Shown here: piece by piece, positions 7,401-13,201 of the stretch
Layout of the letters: the number at the start of each line of letters is the position of its first letter
Position numbering within the stretch: position 1 is the stretch's first letter
Assembly: GCA_964551735.1 (NCBI GenBank)
Contig: CAZKEF010000067.1
Location: 1 to 22,710, forward strand
Reading direction: 5' to 3'
From: DAOUAT01 sp964551735
GTDB taxonomy: Bacteria; Chloroflexota; Anaerolineae; CG2-30-64-16
DNA: 22,710 nucleotides
Notes under the pieces: model-generated
Seen by the model: only the letters and a program-made list of their open reading frames with translations
What the model was told of the DNA's origin: nothing
Database searches by the model: none
Translations under genes and position numbers: made by a program

Positions 7401-7820
7401 CCGACGTCCACCTTGACCCCAACCCGGACGCCGACACCCACTGCCACGCCCACCCCTAAAGGCCAATTGACCGGAATTCGTTCTACCTTTAGGGAGATTA
7501 GCCCAGGGTTCATCGAAATCACCGTGCATGTGAATGAGATCGGCGCCGACGGCATCGTCTACGACCTGGAGATCTTCTACGGGGAACAGAAACCACCGTG
7601 GGAGAGCGCACAGCCAGTGGAATGGCCCGATGGCTGGAGCCCGATGCCTGTCGCCGGTGGAGTGGGCTGGATGACATCAACCAATCCGCTTCGTTACTGC
7701 CAAGCTGTCACCTTCTTGGTCCAGGTCACCGGCCCGGTCGGCGACATGATCTGGATTCATGTGACAGACAGGGATCATAACAACATCGGGTATATTACCA
7801 GCAGTCGGGAGCCAGCGTGA
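4452..7820 (+). CDS. Secreted protein: cupredoxin-like domain plus two tandem C39-like domains
   Basis: An exported protein of 1122 residues. The start at 4452 is chosen because AGGAGG sits 7 nt upstream; an in-frame ATG at 4419 lacks this. Residues 1-31 form a signal peptide (WKR, hydrophobic core, VAARP). Residues about 38-125 resemble plastocyanin/amicyanin (H75, YHC at 109, M115). A TP-rich linker follows, then a beta-rich domain (about 155-285). Two homologous modules come next, about 291-575 and 617-926, each with DFDQRQD, CGPxAxANSLWWF (C325, C658), GGHY (H457, H808) and a following SDP. This pattern matches the Cys-His-Asp arrangement of the C39-like papain fold. TP-rich linkers separate and follow the modules, before a C-terminal beta domain. 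Substrate unknown; peptidase activity is inferred only. Confidence 0.8.
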   Translation: MWKRLPFWVRAGLLALSGALLLLLIVTQVAARPATIPGADLPLTIHMAGLQFDPSRVGVPPGAQVVWLNDDTTFHAVTADDGTWGSTVLAPGDRFTRTFTLAGYVPYHCELLPDMRGSLFVGSELYLPLVLRDAISNPTLTPTPTRTPTPGPTSVVIGPMGGTLDAPDSSLHVVVPPEAVEHKVLLSYAPATPTPPAEMEDAGNAFDLNATELNAAAPGAPVMDFELPITLTLRYDDAGGDLPGLGLFVQTAAGDWEEQESVIDAEANTVQGTTDHLSRFALFRRLLPPIFWKAGGWQDYAPSGMPDFDQRQDDWRNTAGQWTHCGPVAAANSLWWFDSKLEPNPIPPPALNDGYPLLRSYNPGIWDDHDPRNVQPFVGNLAALAGTGATGTQPDKLAEGIQAYLTAKGLGAAYTVTVQPKPAFGWVEAEIERSEDVILLIGFWQENTVGWRRIGGHYITAAGVDSLWKLIAFSDPFANAAEVGGWGRVLPPGHPAGHPPALHNDARFVSHDLYRVIDTRSPGGTWGPWGYPRWLPLVNFQGLNTPDEFLGYQGTYNPQMPVWAEAEYAVAVSPIVVAPTLTPTPTRTQTPTLTLTPSATHSPTVTRTPTPTATPEFYWKAGGWVDYAPSGVPDFDQRQDAWGVGAGPGAADWKWTFCGPAAGANSLWWFDSKFEPKPVPPPMISDGYNLVTSHAPGIYDDHDPLNVDDPATMPGPNGELIEDLAWRMDTDGQRTGGAHQGTNVIVMHQALQAYLTERGLGSDYSVTLVKEPAMDWVLKEVLRSEDVILLLGFWELRTTGAWERVGGHYVTVVGISPDGAQIAFSDPYRDNAEVGGPGRVLPGPHMLPHPATLHNDAAFVSHDIWAVIATNSPGGSWGPADYATDPTWWLNFTYQNVPDEFGPITGAWLGGPVQVEVEYAIAVSPVEPGTVTPTATVTHTATPTPTRTPTPTSTFTLPPPTHTSTPTATRITPEPPPDTATPTPTSTLTPTRTPTPTATPTPKGQLTGIRSTFREISPGFIEITVHVNEIGADGIVYDLEIFYGEQKPPWESAQPVEWPDGWSPMPVAGGVGWMTSTNPLRYCQAVTFLVQVTGPVGDMIWIHVTDRDHNNIGYITSSREPA
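6186..6296 (+). repeat. Thr-Pro linker-coding low-complexity repeat
   Basis: Degenerate ACxCCx codon pairs encode a TPTPTRTQTPTLTLTP-type flexible linker between the two C39-like modules. Similar stretches are at 4867-4908 and 7240-7458. Such linkers are common in Chloroflexota extracellular proteins. Confidence 0.7.
7240..7458 (+). repeat. Long Thr-Pro linker-coding repeat
   Basis: About 73 codons of Thr/Pro/Ala/Ser-rich sequence (TPTATVTHTATPTPTRTPTP and onward) between the second C39-like module and the C-terminal domain. Probably an extended and possibly glycosylated spacer; the glycosylation is inference. Confidence 0.7.
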
Positions 7821-7834
7821 TATAATACGCTGGC
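7811..7834 (+). promoter_or_regulatory. Hairpin with TATAAT in its loop
   Basis: GCCAGCG (7811-7817) pairs with CGCTGGC (7828-7834). The loop contains the TGA stop of the upstream gene (7818-7820) and a TATAAT (7821-7826). It can serve as the -10 of the flavoprotein gene and as a transcript-end hairpin; no U-tract follows. No clear -35 is seen. Confidence 0.45.
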
Positions 7835-7878
7835 CCGCGACTGTTCGCGCTGCACATTCTTTGATAGTGTATGGAAAT

Positions 7879-7902
7879 GCGGCGGGTGGTTTCACCCGCC
7901 GC
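7879..7902 (+). promoter_or_regulatory. Perfect 10-bp hairpin just before flavoprotein start
   Basis: GCGGCGGGTG-GTTT-CACCCGCCGC is a perfect 10-bp stem with a 4-nt loop, ending 6 nt before ATG 7909. It would occlude the place where a ribosome-binding site should be. It may be a translational control element or another intergenic palindromic repeat. Confidence 0.5.
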
Positions 7903-7908
7903 ATCGTT

Positions 7909-9189
7909 ATGGTTCGCCTTATGCAAGAAACACCCATCGTCATCGTCGGCGCAGGCGCGGCCGGCCTCATGGCCGCGCTCTTCGCCGCAGGCGGGCCGCG
8001 GCCGGTGCTGCTGCTCGAAGGCAGCGACCGCCCTGGTCAGAAGATCTTAATCAGCGGCGGAGGGCGGTGCAATGTGATGCCCGCGCGGGCTACGCCCGAA
8101 GACTTTCACACCGACGGCTCGCGCCATACGCTGGCGAAGATCCTGCGCGGCTGGCCCCTGACCCGCGTGCGCTGCTTCTTTGAGGATGAGCTGGCGATCC
8201 CTCTGGCACTGGAAGCCGAGACCGGCAAGCTATTCCCCGCCTCCAACCGGGCACGGGATGTGCTGGATGCGCTGCTCAGGGCTGCCCAGGCGCGCGGCGT
8301 GACGCTGCGAACCGGCATCCGCGTGGCTGAGCTGCGGCCAGAGGGAGGCGACTGGCGCGTGACGCTGGCAGACGGCCGGGCGCTGTTGGCGAGCCGGGTG
8401 GTGCTGGCGACCGGCGGCCTTTCGGTGCCGGCCACCGGCAGCGACGGCGCCGGCCTGAGCATCGCCCGGACGCTGGGCCATGCGGTCGTCCCCACCTACC
8501 CGGCCCTGGTGCCGCTGACGTGCGATATCCCCGCGCACCGGTCCCTGGCGGGCCTATCCCTACCCTCTGTCACACTCACCGCGCATCCCTCCTCAGCCTC
8601 AACCTTAGCCTCAGCTTCCAGCCACGGCGGCTTCCTCTTCACGCACCGGGGCTACAGCGGACCGGCAGTGTTAAATGTGTCACACGTAGCCGCGCGAGCC
8701 ACTTTCGAGGGTGGGCCGCGGCCGGTCATCGATGTGCAGTGGGCGCCGCTGGACGCGCAGGCTTGGGACGCGGCGCTGCGGGCGGCGCGCGGGCCGGTCT
8801 CCACGCTGCTGCGCGGACATCTGCCCGAACGCCTGGCTGATCAACTACTCGACGAGGCCGGCCTGCGCCTGACATACCTGGCCCAGTTGCGCCGCGAGGA
8901 TCGCGCCCAGCTGGTGGCGCTGCTGACCCGTTATCCCCTGCCCTGGAACGGCCACGAAGGCTACAAGACGGCCGAAGTCACCGGGGGCGGCGTGGCGCTG
9001 GGCGAGGTCAACCCGGCCACGCTGGAAAGCCGCCGGACGCCCGGCCTCTACCTGTGCGGCGAACTGCTGGACGCGTTCGGCCCCATCGGCGGTTACAACT
9101 TCCTATGGGCGTGGGTGACGGGGAAGGTGGCAGGGGAGGGGGTGAAGGAGCGAGGGGAAGATAGGGAGACAAGGAGACAAGGGCAATGA
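7909..9189 (+). CDS. BaiN/HI0933-family FAD-dependent oxidoreductase
   Basis: A flavoprotein of about 426 residues in the HI0933/YhiN/BaiN family; cellular substrate generally unknown. Visible: FAD-binding IVIVGAGAAGLMAA (about 10-23), GQKILISGGGRCNV (about 43-56), FFEDELAIPL, LATGGLSVPATGSDGAG, FTHRGYSGPAVLNVS and the C-terminal EVTGGGVAL...GLYLCGELLDAFGPIGGYN. Two regions coincide with dispersed repeats: SSASTLASASS (about 226-238) before FTHRGYSGP, and the last 18 or so residues (GEGVKERGEDRETRRQGQ) after the family's normal VTGKVAG end. Start uncertain: ATG 7909 or 7921 both fit, neither has a Shine-Dalgarno, and a TTG at 7861 is possible but would read through the hairpin. Confidence 0.88.
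   Translation: MVRLMQETPIVIVGAGAAGLMAALFAAGGPRPVLLLEGSDRPGQKILISGGGRCNVMPARATPEDFHTDGSRHTLAKILRGWPLTRVRCFFEDELAIPLALEAETGKLFPASNRARDVLDALLRAAQARGVTLRTGIRVAELRPEGGDWRVTLADGRALLASRVVLATGGLSVPATGSDGAGLSIARTLGHAVVPTYPALVPLTCDIPAHRSLAGLSLPSVTLTAHPSSASTLASASSHGGFLFTHRGYSGPAVLNVSHVAARATFEGGPRPVIDVQWAPLDAQAWDAALRAARGPVSTLLRGHLPERLADQLLDEAGLRLTYLAQLRREDRAQLVALLTRYPLPWNGHEGYKTAEVTGGGVALGEVNPATLESRRTPGLYLCGELLDAFGPIGGYNFLWAWVTGKVAGEGVKERGEDRETRRQGQ
8588..8626. repeat. CCTCAGCCTCAACCTTAGCC repeat inside flavoprotein gene
   Basis: Degenerate CTCAGC/CTTAGC/CTCAAC units shared almost word for word with the right arm of the repeat inside recD2 (CCTTAGCCTCAGTCTCAGC at 17280-17298). It encodes SSASTLASASS before FTHRGYSGP. 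Confidence 0.75.
9130..9187. repeat. GGAGACAAG-type repeat forming flavoprotein C-terminus
   Basis: GGGGAGGGGG-like purine run followed by agggagacaaggagacaagg. Same composite order (purine run plus GGAGACAAG units) as the elements at 2372-2479 and 21311-21398. It supplies the last 18 or so codons and the stop of the flavoprotein gene. Confidence 0.8.
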
Positions 9190-9231
9190 AGGAACTCGGG
9201 GGCGTGTAACGGGTGGGGACAGGTTATCCGG

Positions 9232-9264
9232 CACGCAGTATGCAGTATGCAGTTCGCAATACGG
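9232..9264. repeat. GCAGTAT intergenic tandem repeat
   Basis: cgcagtatgcagtatgcagt and a following tcgcaatacg are degenerate 7-mer units in the 81-bp spacer before the gpsA remnant. Related in style to the GCAATCC array in the helicase gene. Confidence 0.5.
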
Positions 9265-9270
9265 AGGCAT

Positions 9271-10095
9271 ATGCCAATCATCACCATTCTCGGCTCCGGT
9301 TTGATGGGCACGGCGGTGGCCTGGCGCCATGGTGATCGCAGTGACCAAGGGCCTTGAGGCGTCGCCCGAGGGTGACCCGCGCATCCTGCCCGACGTGCTG
9401 CGCCCGGAGCTACCGCCCGCCTTGCAGGATCAGGTGACGCTGGCGGCCATCGGCGGGCCGTGCATCGCGGGCGAGCTGGCGGGCCGACGGCATTCGTGCG
9501 TGGCCTTCACCGACCGTGACTCGGCCGCGCTAGCGCGGTTGCGGGACATCTTCGCCACGGACTACTATCACATCTGGACCTCGACCGATGTCATTGGCGT
9601 GGAGGCGTGCGCGGCGCTGAAGAACGCGTACACGGTCGCGGTCGACATGGCCGCGGGCCTGCTCTACCGCGTCGGCGGGCCGGACAGGGCGACCGCGGCC
9701 ATGCACAACCTGGCCACGGCGCTTTTCGGGGCCAGCGCGCGAGAGAGATGGCGCGCATCGTGGCGCTGCTGGGCGGCGGCCCGGAGAACGTGGCCTGGCT
9801 GCCCGGTGTGAGTGACCAGTACGTGACCTGCGCTGGCGGCCGGACGATCCGGCTGGGGCGGCTGGGATCAGGGCTGACCTACAGCCAGGCGGTGCACGCC
9901 ATGGCCGGCGAGACGCTGGAAGGCGCATACGTCATCCAACAGCTCGCCCGTGCGCTGCCGGCCTGGAAGACGCGCGGGCTGATCGGCCCGCCCGAGTTAC
10001 CGCTGCTGCGGATGCTCTGCCGCGTGATCACCGAGGACGCGGCGGTGGAGATACCGTTTGAGAATTTGGTTGATTTGGGGCAACCCACCGTTTGA
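9271..10095 (+). pseudogene. gpsA: Degraded NAD(P)-dependent glycerol-3-phosphate dehydrogenase
   Basis: Three pieces of a GpsA-like protein lie in different frames. Piece 1 (9271-9357) has ATG after GGAGG and reads MPIITILGSGLMGTAVAW, the nucleotide-binding start, then runs out of frame to a stop. Piece 2 (from about 9329) reads VIAVTKGLEA...GVEACAALKNAYTVAVDMAAGLLYR, the TKGLE and ALKN motifs of GpsA. The stretch normally between the two (roughly 80-100 residues) is missing. A second break lies in GAGAGAGA at 9741-9748, where a 2-nt expansion shifts frame; removing it restores SAREMARIVALLGGG into piece 3, which runs to 10095 (YSQAVHAMAGETLEGA, ITEDAAVEIPFENL). Intact GpsA makes sn-glycerol-3-phosphate for phospholipids. 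Two lesions argue for a real pseudogene, though an assembly error is possible. Confidence 0.82.
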
Positions 10096-11179
10096 CACAA
10101 AACCGCGCCACCGCATCCTCATCCACCGTCACCCCCAGCCCTGGCCCGTCTGGCACGGTGATCGTGCTGTCGGGGTTGAGCACGAATCGCTCGGCAGTGA
10201 TGTCCTGCCGGTAATAGCGATCCGTCGCCGAAATATCGCCGGGGAGAGTGAAGTCGGGCAGGCTGGCCAGCGCCAGGTTGCCAGCGCGGCCCACGCCCGT
10301 CTCCAACATGCCACCGCACCACACTGGCACGCCGGCCGCCCGGCACAGGTCGTGGATCGCGACCGCCTGGCTCAGCCCGCCCACCCGGCCAGCCTTGATG
10401 TTGATCACCCGGCACGCCCCCATCTCCAGCGCCTGCCGCGCGTGGCGGACCGAGAGGATGCTCTCGTCCAGACAGATGGGGGTGCGGAGGCTGGCCTGGA
10501 GCTTGCTGTGATCCCAGATATCGTCCTCGTCCAACGGCTGCTCGATCAGCAAGAGATCCAGGTCGTCCAGGGGACGCAATGCAGCCGCGGTCGCCAACGT
10601 GTAGGCAGAGTTGGCGTCCACCTGGAGCCGGATCTGCGGGAACGCGCGACGCACGGCCTCCGCGTCGACCACATCGCGGCCGGGCTTGATCTTGATCTTG
10701 ATCCGGCCGTAGCCCTGATCCAGGTAGCGGCCTACAGTCTCCACCAGGGCCTCAGGTGAGGCCTGCAAGCCCACCGACACCCCCACGTCGACCCGATCAC
10801 GCGTGCCGCCCAGCAGAGCGCGCAACGGACGGCCCTGCCGTTTGCCCAGAAGATCCCACAGCGCCAGCTCGATCCCGGCCTTGGCCATGAGATGACCGCG
10901 CACCTGGCTGACAAGGACGGGAAAGTCGACCGGGCCTGCGATGTCACATCCCAAAATGGCCGGCACGAGGAACTCGGTCAGGATGTGCCAGGCGGTGCCC
11001 GTGGTTTCATAGGCGTAACCGGGGTCGCGATCGGCCACGCATTCGCCCCAGCCGGTCAGGCGTTCGGAGCGGATCGCGATCAGGATGCACTCCCGGTCGC
11101 TGATCCGGCCAAACGAGGTCTCAAAGGGCGCAACCAGCGGCATGCGCAGGTGGTGCAGGGTGATGTGTTCGATGAGCAT
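10028..11179 (-). CDS. MenC-type o-succinylbenzoate synthase / N-succinylamino acid racemase
   Basis: An enolase-superfamily enzyme of 383 residues in the MLE subgroup, closest in pattern to OSBS/NSAR proteins. Active-site residues are all visible: K163 in the KIKIKPG motif, D188 (QVDAN), E213 (IEQP), D238 (CLDES) as metal ligands, and K262 (INIKAGRVGG). Enzymes of this type make o-succinylbenzoate for menaquinone or racemise N-succinyl amino acids, and sequence alone does not separate these. The gene directly follows a COG3375-type GNAT (17-nt gap), the partner seen with NSAR enzymes in the N-succinyl D-to-L amino acid pathway, and no other men genes are near. That favours racemase. ATG 11179 is preferred (GGGAG 8-9 nt upstream). 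The last 19 or so residues extend beyond the usual family end and overlap the convergent gpsA remnant by 68 bp. Confidence 0.85.
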   Translation of the reverse strand: MLIEHITLHHLRMPLVAPFETSFGRISDRECILIAIRSERLTGWGECVADRDPGYAYETTGTAWHILTEFLVPAILGCDIAGPVDFPVLVSQVRGHLMAKAGIELALWDLLGKRQGRPLRALLGGTRDRVDVGVSVGLQASPEALVETVGRYLDQGYGRIKIKIKPGRDVVDAEAVRRAFPQIRLQVDANSAYTLATAAALRPLDDLDLLLIEQPLDEDDIWDHSKLQASLRTPICLDESILSVRHARQALEMGACRVINIKAGRVGGLSQAVAIHDLCRAAGVPVWCGGMLETGVGRAGNLALASLPDFTLPGDISATDRYYRQDITAERFVLNPDSTITVPDGPGLGVTVDEDAVARFCVKRWVAPNQPNSQTVSPPPRPR

Positions 11180-11196
11180 TGCGTAAGCTCCCTGGT

Positions 11197-12066
11197 TCAA
11201 GGGTGGGCACGCGTCAGGATGTAGGCTGCGCGCGGGGGAAGGCCGGGTTCGTAGAGGAAGTCGCTGATTACGTAGTCGCGCGCGAATAGCTCTCGGAACG
11301 CATCCCGCACGCCCAGACGCCAGCGCAGCGCAAAGTCAGGGTCTGCGGCCTTGAGCGCGTGGAAGTCAGATGGCAGGTCCAACAGGATTGCCGCCGGCAG
11401 GGCCCCAGCCACAGGTGCAGCCGGAGGGACAGGCTCGCCGTTTGCGTCCGGTGGGTTGAGGGCCAGCGCGCCGGCCGCCAGGTGGGCAGCCAGGCCCGGC
11501 CGCGGCGCCGGATCACCGCTCACGTGCTCGGCTACCCACGGCGTGTTGACCCACCAGTCCACCTGCAGGCGGTCGGTGGAGAGGCCTCGGTTAAGGCCGT
11601 CGGCCAGGTCGCCGTACAGGTCCACCAGGTAAGTGTTGCACACCGCGCCGAGCTTGGCGATATTGAGATGGGCGTTGCGCGCCAGCAGCGGATCGTAGGT
11701 CCAGGTGACATGATCGATCCCTTGACGCAGCACCTGGCAGCGCTGATAACGTTTCAGCGCAAAACCGACCCCCGCATCGCGCCAATCGGGGTGGACGCCC
11801 AGCATATGGGAGCAATGCTTCAGGCGCCGCGTCCCGCCATGGTCGTGGTAGCCCAGAAAGCCGAAAACAAAACCCGCCAATATCTCACCCGCCCAAGCGC
11901 CGGCGACCAGCCCGCCGTTATGGGTTGCAGTCAGCAGCATGTGGACAGGCACGAATTCGATATCTGGACCCGGCCAGACGACGCGCTGGAGGTCGACCAC
12001 CAGCGCCAGCTCGTGGGGCGTGTTGATCGTGCGGATTTGAAAGGAAGGAGGGGGCATAGCGTTCAT
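11197..12066 (-). CDS. COG3375-type GNAT acyltransferase
   Basis: A predicted GNAT-superfamily acyl-CoA N-acyltransferase of 289 residues. The N-terminal half carries the GNAT core: VWPGPDIEFVP, GEILAGFVFGFLGY, HSHMLGVHPDWRDAGVGFALKRYQR (the acyl-CoA-binding segment), and the conserved WTYDPLLARNAHLNIAKLGA. The C-terminal half is specific to this COG3375-like group (VDWWVNTPWV; EIP/DLPSDF region). Proteins like this accompany N-succinylamino acid racemases and are thought to N-succinylate D-amino acids. It sits 10 nt after the GreA-domain gene and 17 nt before the racemase, so it is cotranscribed. The start at 12066 follows GAGAGG with a 5-6 nt spacer; upstream in-frame codons would overlap the previous gene. 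Substrate is inferred from context. Confidence 0.8.
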   Translation of the reverse strand: MNAMPPPSFQIRTINTPHELALVVDLQRVVWPGPDIEFVPVHMLLTATHNGGLVAGAWAGEILAGFVFGFLGYHDHGGTRRLKHCSHMLGVHPDWRDAGVGFALKRYQRCQVLRQGIDHVTWTYDPLLARNAHLNIAKLGAVCNTYLVDLYGDLADGLNRGLSTDRLQVDWWVNTPWVAEHVSGDPAPRPGLAAHLAAGALALNPPDANGEPVPPAAPVAGALPAAILLDLPSDFHALKAADPDFALRWRLGVRDAFRELFARDYVISDFLYEPGLPPRAAYILTRAHP

Positions 12067-12076
12067 GGGTGCCTCT

Positions 12077-12481
12077 CTAAGCTTCTGTGAGGGGTTCCGG
12101 GTCGTAGTCACCCCACTTGACGTTCACGGTTAACGCCAACTGGACCGACTCATCGGTCTTTGCGCGCGCTACGGCCTCCTTCGTAGCGGCCTGGCGCGCC
12201 TCCGCTGCGGCCCCGTCGGCGGAGCGCTGGCTGGTGCGCACGGACACAATGCGCGCCTCGACGATGTCCGCCTGGCGGTAGGGCACGACCGCACCTTCCG
12301 GCCAGCCCACGATGGCCCGGGCCAGCGGCGTGTTGGCGGCCAGGAAACCGGTCGCGAAATCGGCCGCTGCGTCGGGCACGATGTCGAACACCAGCCGTTC
12401 ACCCTCGCCCGAATCGGCGATCAGCTCGATCTCGACGTGCGTGCCCAGCGCCACCAGCCCCGGATGCGGATCATATTTCAT
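12077..12481 (-). CDS. Stand-alone GreA/GreB C-terminal (FKBP-fold) domain protein
   Basis: A small protein of 134 residues. Residues about 8-84 match the C-terminal domain of transcript-cleavage factors GreA/GreB: LGTHVEIEL, LVFDIVPDAAADF, NTPLARAIVGWPEGAVV, then IVEARIVSV. The N-terminal coiled coil that carries the catalytic acidic tip in GreA is absent, so RNA-cleavage stimulation is not expected. The remainder is an Ala/Glu/Lys-rich helix and a charged tail ending PEPLTEA. Other lone GreA-C proteins bind RNA polymerase (for example Rnk), but Rnk-type roles are not demonstrated here. Its ATG overlaps the stop of the preceding GNAT gene (ATGA at 12478-12481), and 10 nt separate it from the next gene, so it is in the middle of a four-gene operon. 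Confidence 0.72.
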   Translation of the reverse strand: MKYDPHPGLVALGTHVEIELIADSGEGERLVFDIVPDAAADFATGFLAANTPLARAIVGWPEGAVVPYRQADIVEARIVSVRTSQRSADGAAAEARQAATKEAVARAKTDESVQLALTVNVKWGDYDPEPLTEA

Positions 12482-13035
12482 GCGCCGGCCTCCACCTCCC
12501 ACTCGCTGCGCAGGATCGCGTAGCATTCGATCGTCTCAAAGACGCCCCACTTGAGCTCGTGCTCCCGCAGCGTCCCTTCGTGCCGCATGCCGATCTTACG
12601 CATTACCCGGCCCGACGCAGGGTTGCGCGCCATGTGTACGGCCCAGATGCGGTGCAGCCCCAGCGAGCGCAAGCCGTGGTCGCGCAAGGCGGCTGCCGCC
12701 TCGGTGCAGTAGCCGCGGCCCCAATACGGCACGCCGATCCAGTAGCCCAACTCCGCGCGCTGATGCTCCGATTTTACCATCAGGCTGATCGCACCGCACA
12801 ACTCGCCCGTCTCCGCCAGGGTGATCGCATAGGTGATCCCGGTGCCATCGGCCAGGCGCGCTGGATGGGTGCCAATCCATGTCTCGGCCATGCCGTCTTC
12901 GTAAGGATGTGGTATGCTAGGAATAGGCGAGGCGACCTCTCGTGCCCCGGCCAGACGCTGCACATCGGCCGCGTCCGCCAGGGTGAACGGCCGCAGGATC
13001 AGGCGGGCGGTGTGAAGGATGGGTTGTTCGAGCAT
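12478..13035 (-). CDS. RimJ/RimL-family GNAT N-acetyltransferase
   Basis: A 185-residue GNAT of the RimJ/RimL type. Visible: the opening TARLILRPFTLADAADVQRL, GTGITYAITL, GELCGAISL, the acetyl-CoA segment AELGYWIGVPYWGRGYCTEA, LGLHRIWAVHMARNPASGRV, MRKIGMRHEGTLREH and the end IECYAILRSEW. Such enzymes acetylate protein N-termini, amino acids or small molecules; the target here is unknown. The start at 13035 gives the canonical family N-terminus; longer in-frame readings run into the divergent photolyase gene. First gene of the operon running down to 10028, driven by a promoter near 13081-13110. Its stop overlaps the next start by 4 nt. Confidence 0.9.
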   Translation of the reverse strand: MLEQPILHTARLILRPFTLADAADVQRLAGAREVASPIPSIPHPYEDGMAETWIGTHPARLADGTGITYAITLAETGELCGAISLMVKSEHQRAELGYWIGVPYWGRGYCTEAAAALRDHGLRSLGLHRIWAVHMARNPASGRVMRKIGMRHEGTLREHELKWGVFETIECYAILRSEWEVEAGA

Positions 13036-13080
13036 GGTGTGTTGCTTCTTCCTGTCACGATGAAGAGTCCAAGCTCTCGC

Positions 13081-13110
13081 AGTATACACCGGTAGGGCTT
13101 GTGATGCCAA
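13081..13110 (-). promoter_or_regulatory. Promoter of GNAT-GreA-C-GNAT-racemase operon
   Basis: On the minus strand TTGGCA (13110-13105), an 18-bp spacer and TATACT (13086-13081). The leader would be about 40 nt. The -35 box lies 14 bp from the -35 of the divergent photolyase promoter. Confidence 0.6.
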
Positions 13111-13124
13111 CACGCGGGCGCAAC

Positions 13125-13153
13125 TTGACCGGAAGATGCCGTGCGCGTACACT
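13125..13153 (+). promoter_or_regulatory. Promoter of photolyase gene
   Basis: TTGACC (13125-13130), a 17-bp spacer and TACACT (13148-13153). The predicted leader is about 42 nt, including the GAGAGG before ATG 13202. Confidence 0.65.
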
Positions 13154-13201
13154 GTCCGTATCCATTTCCCGCCAACCGGCGGTGCAGCGAGAGGCCAAAA
13201 C

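Noticed and set aside
6564..7529. Minus-strand ORF (321 aa) opposite the secreted protein
   Set aside because: Starts in the TP-linker repeat and is Arg/Gly-rich; a shadow of the C39-like module.
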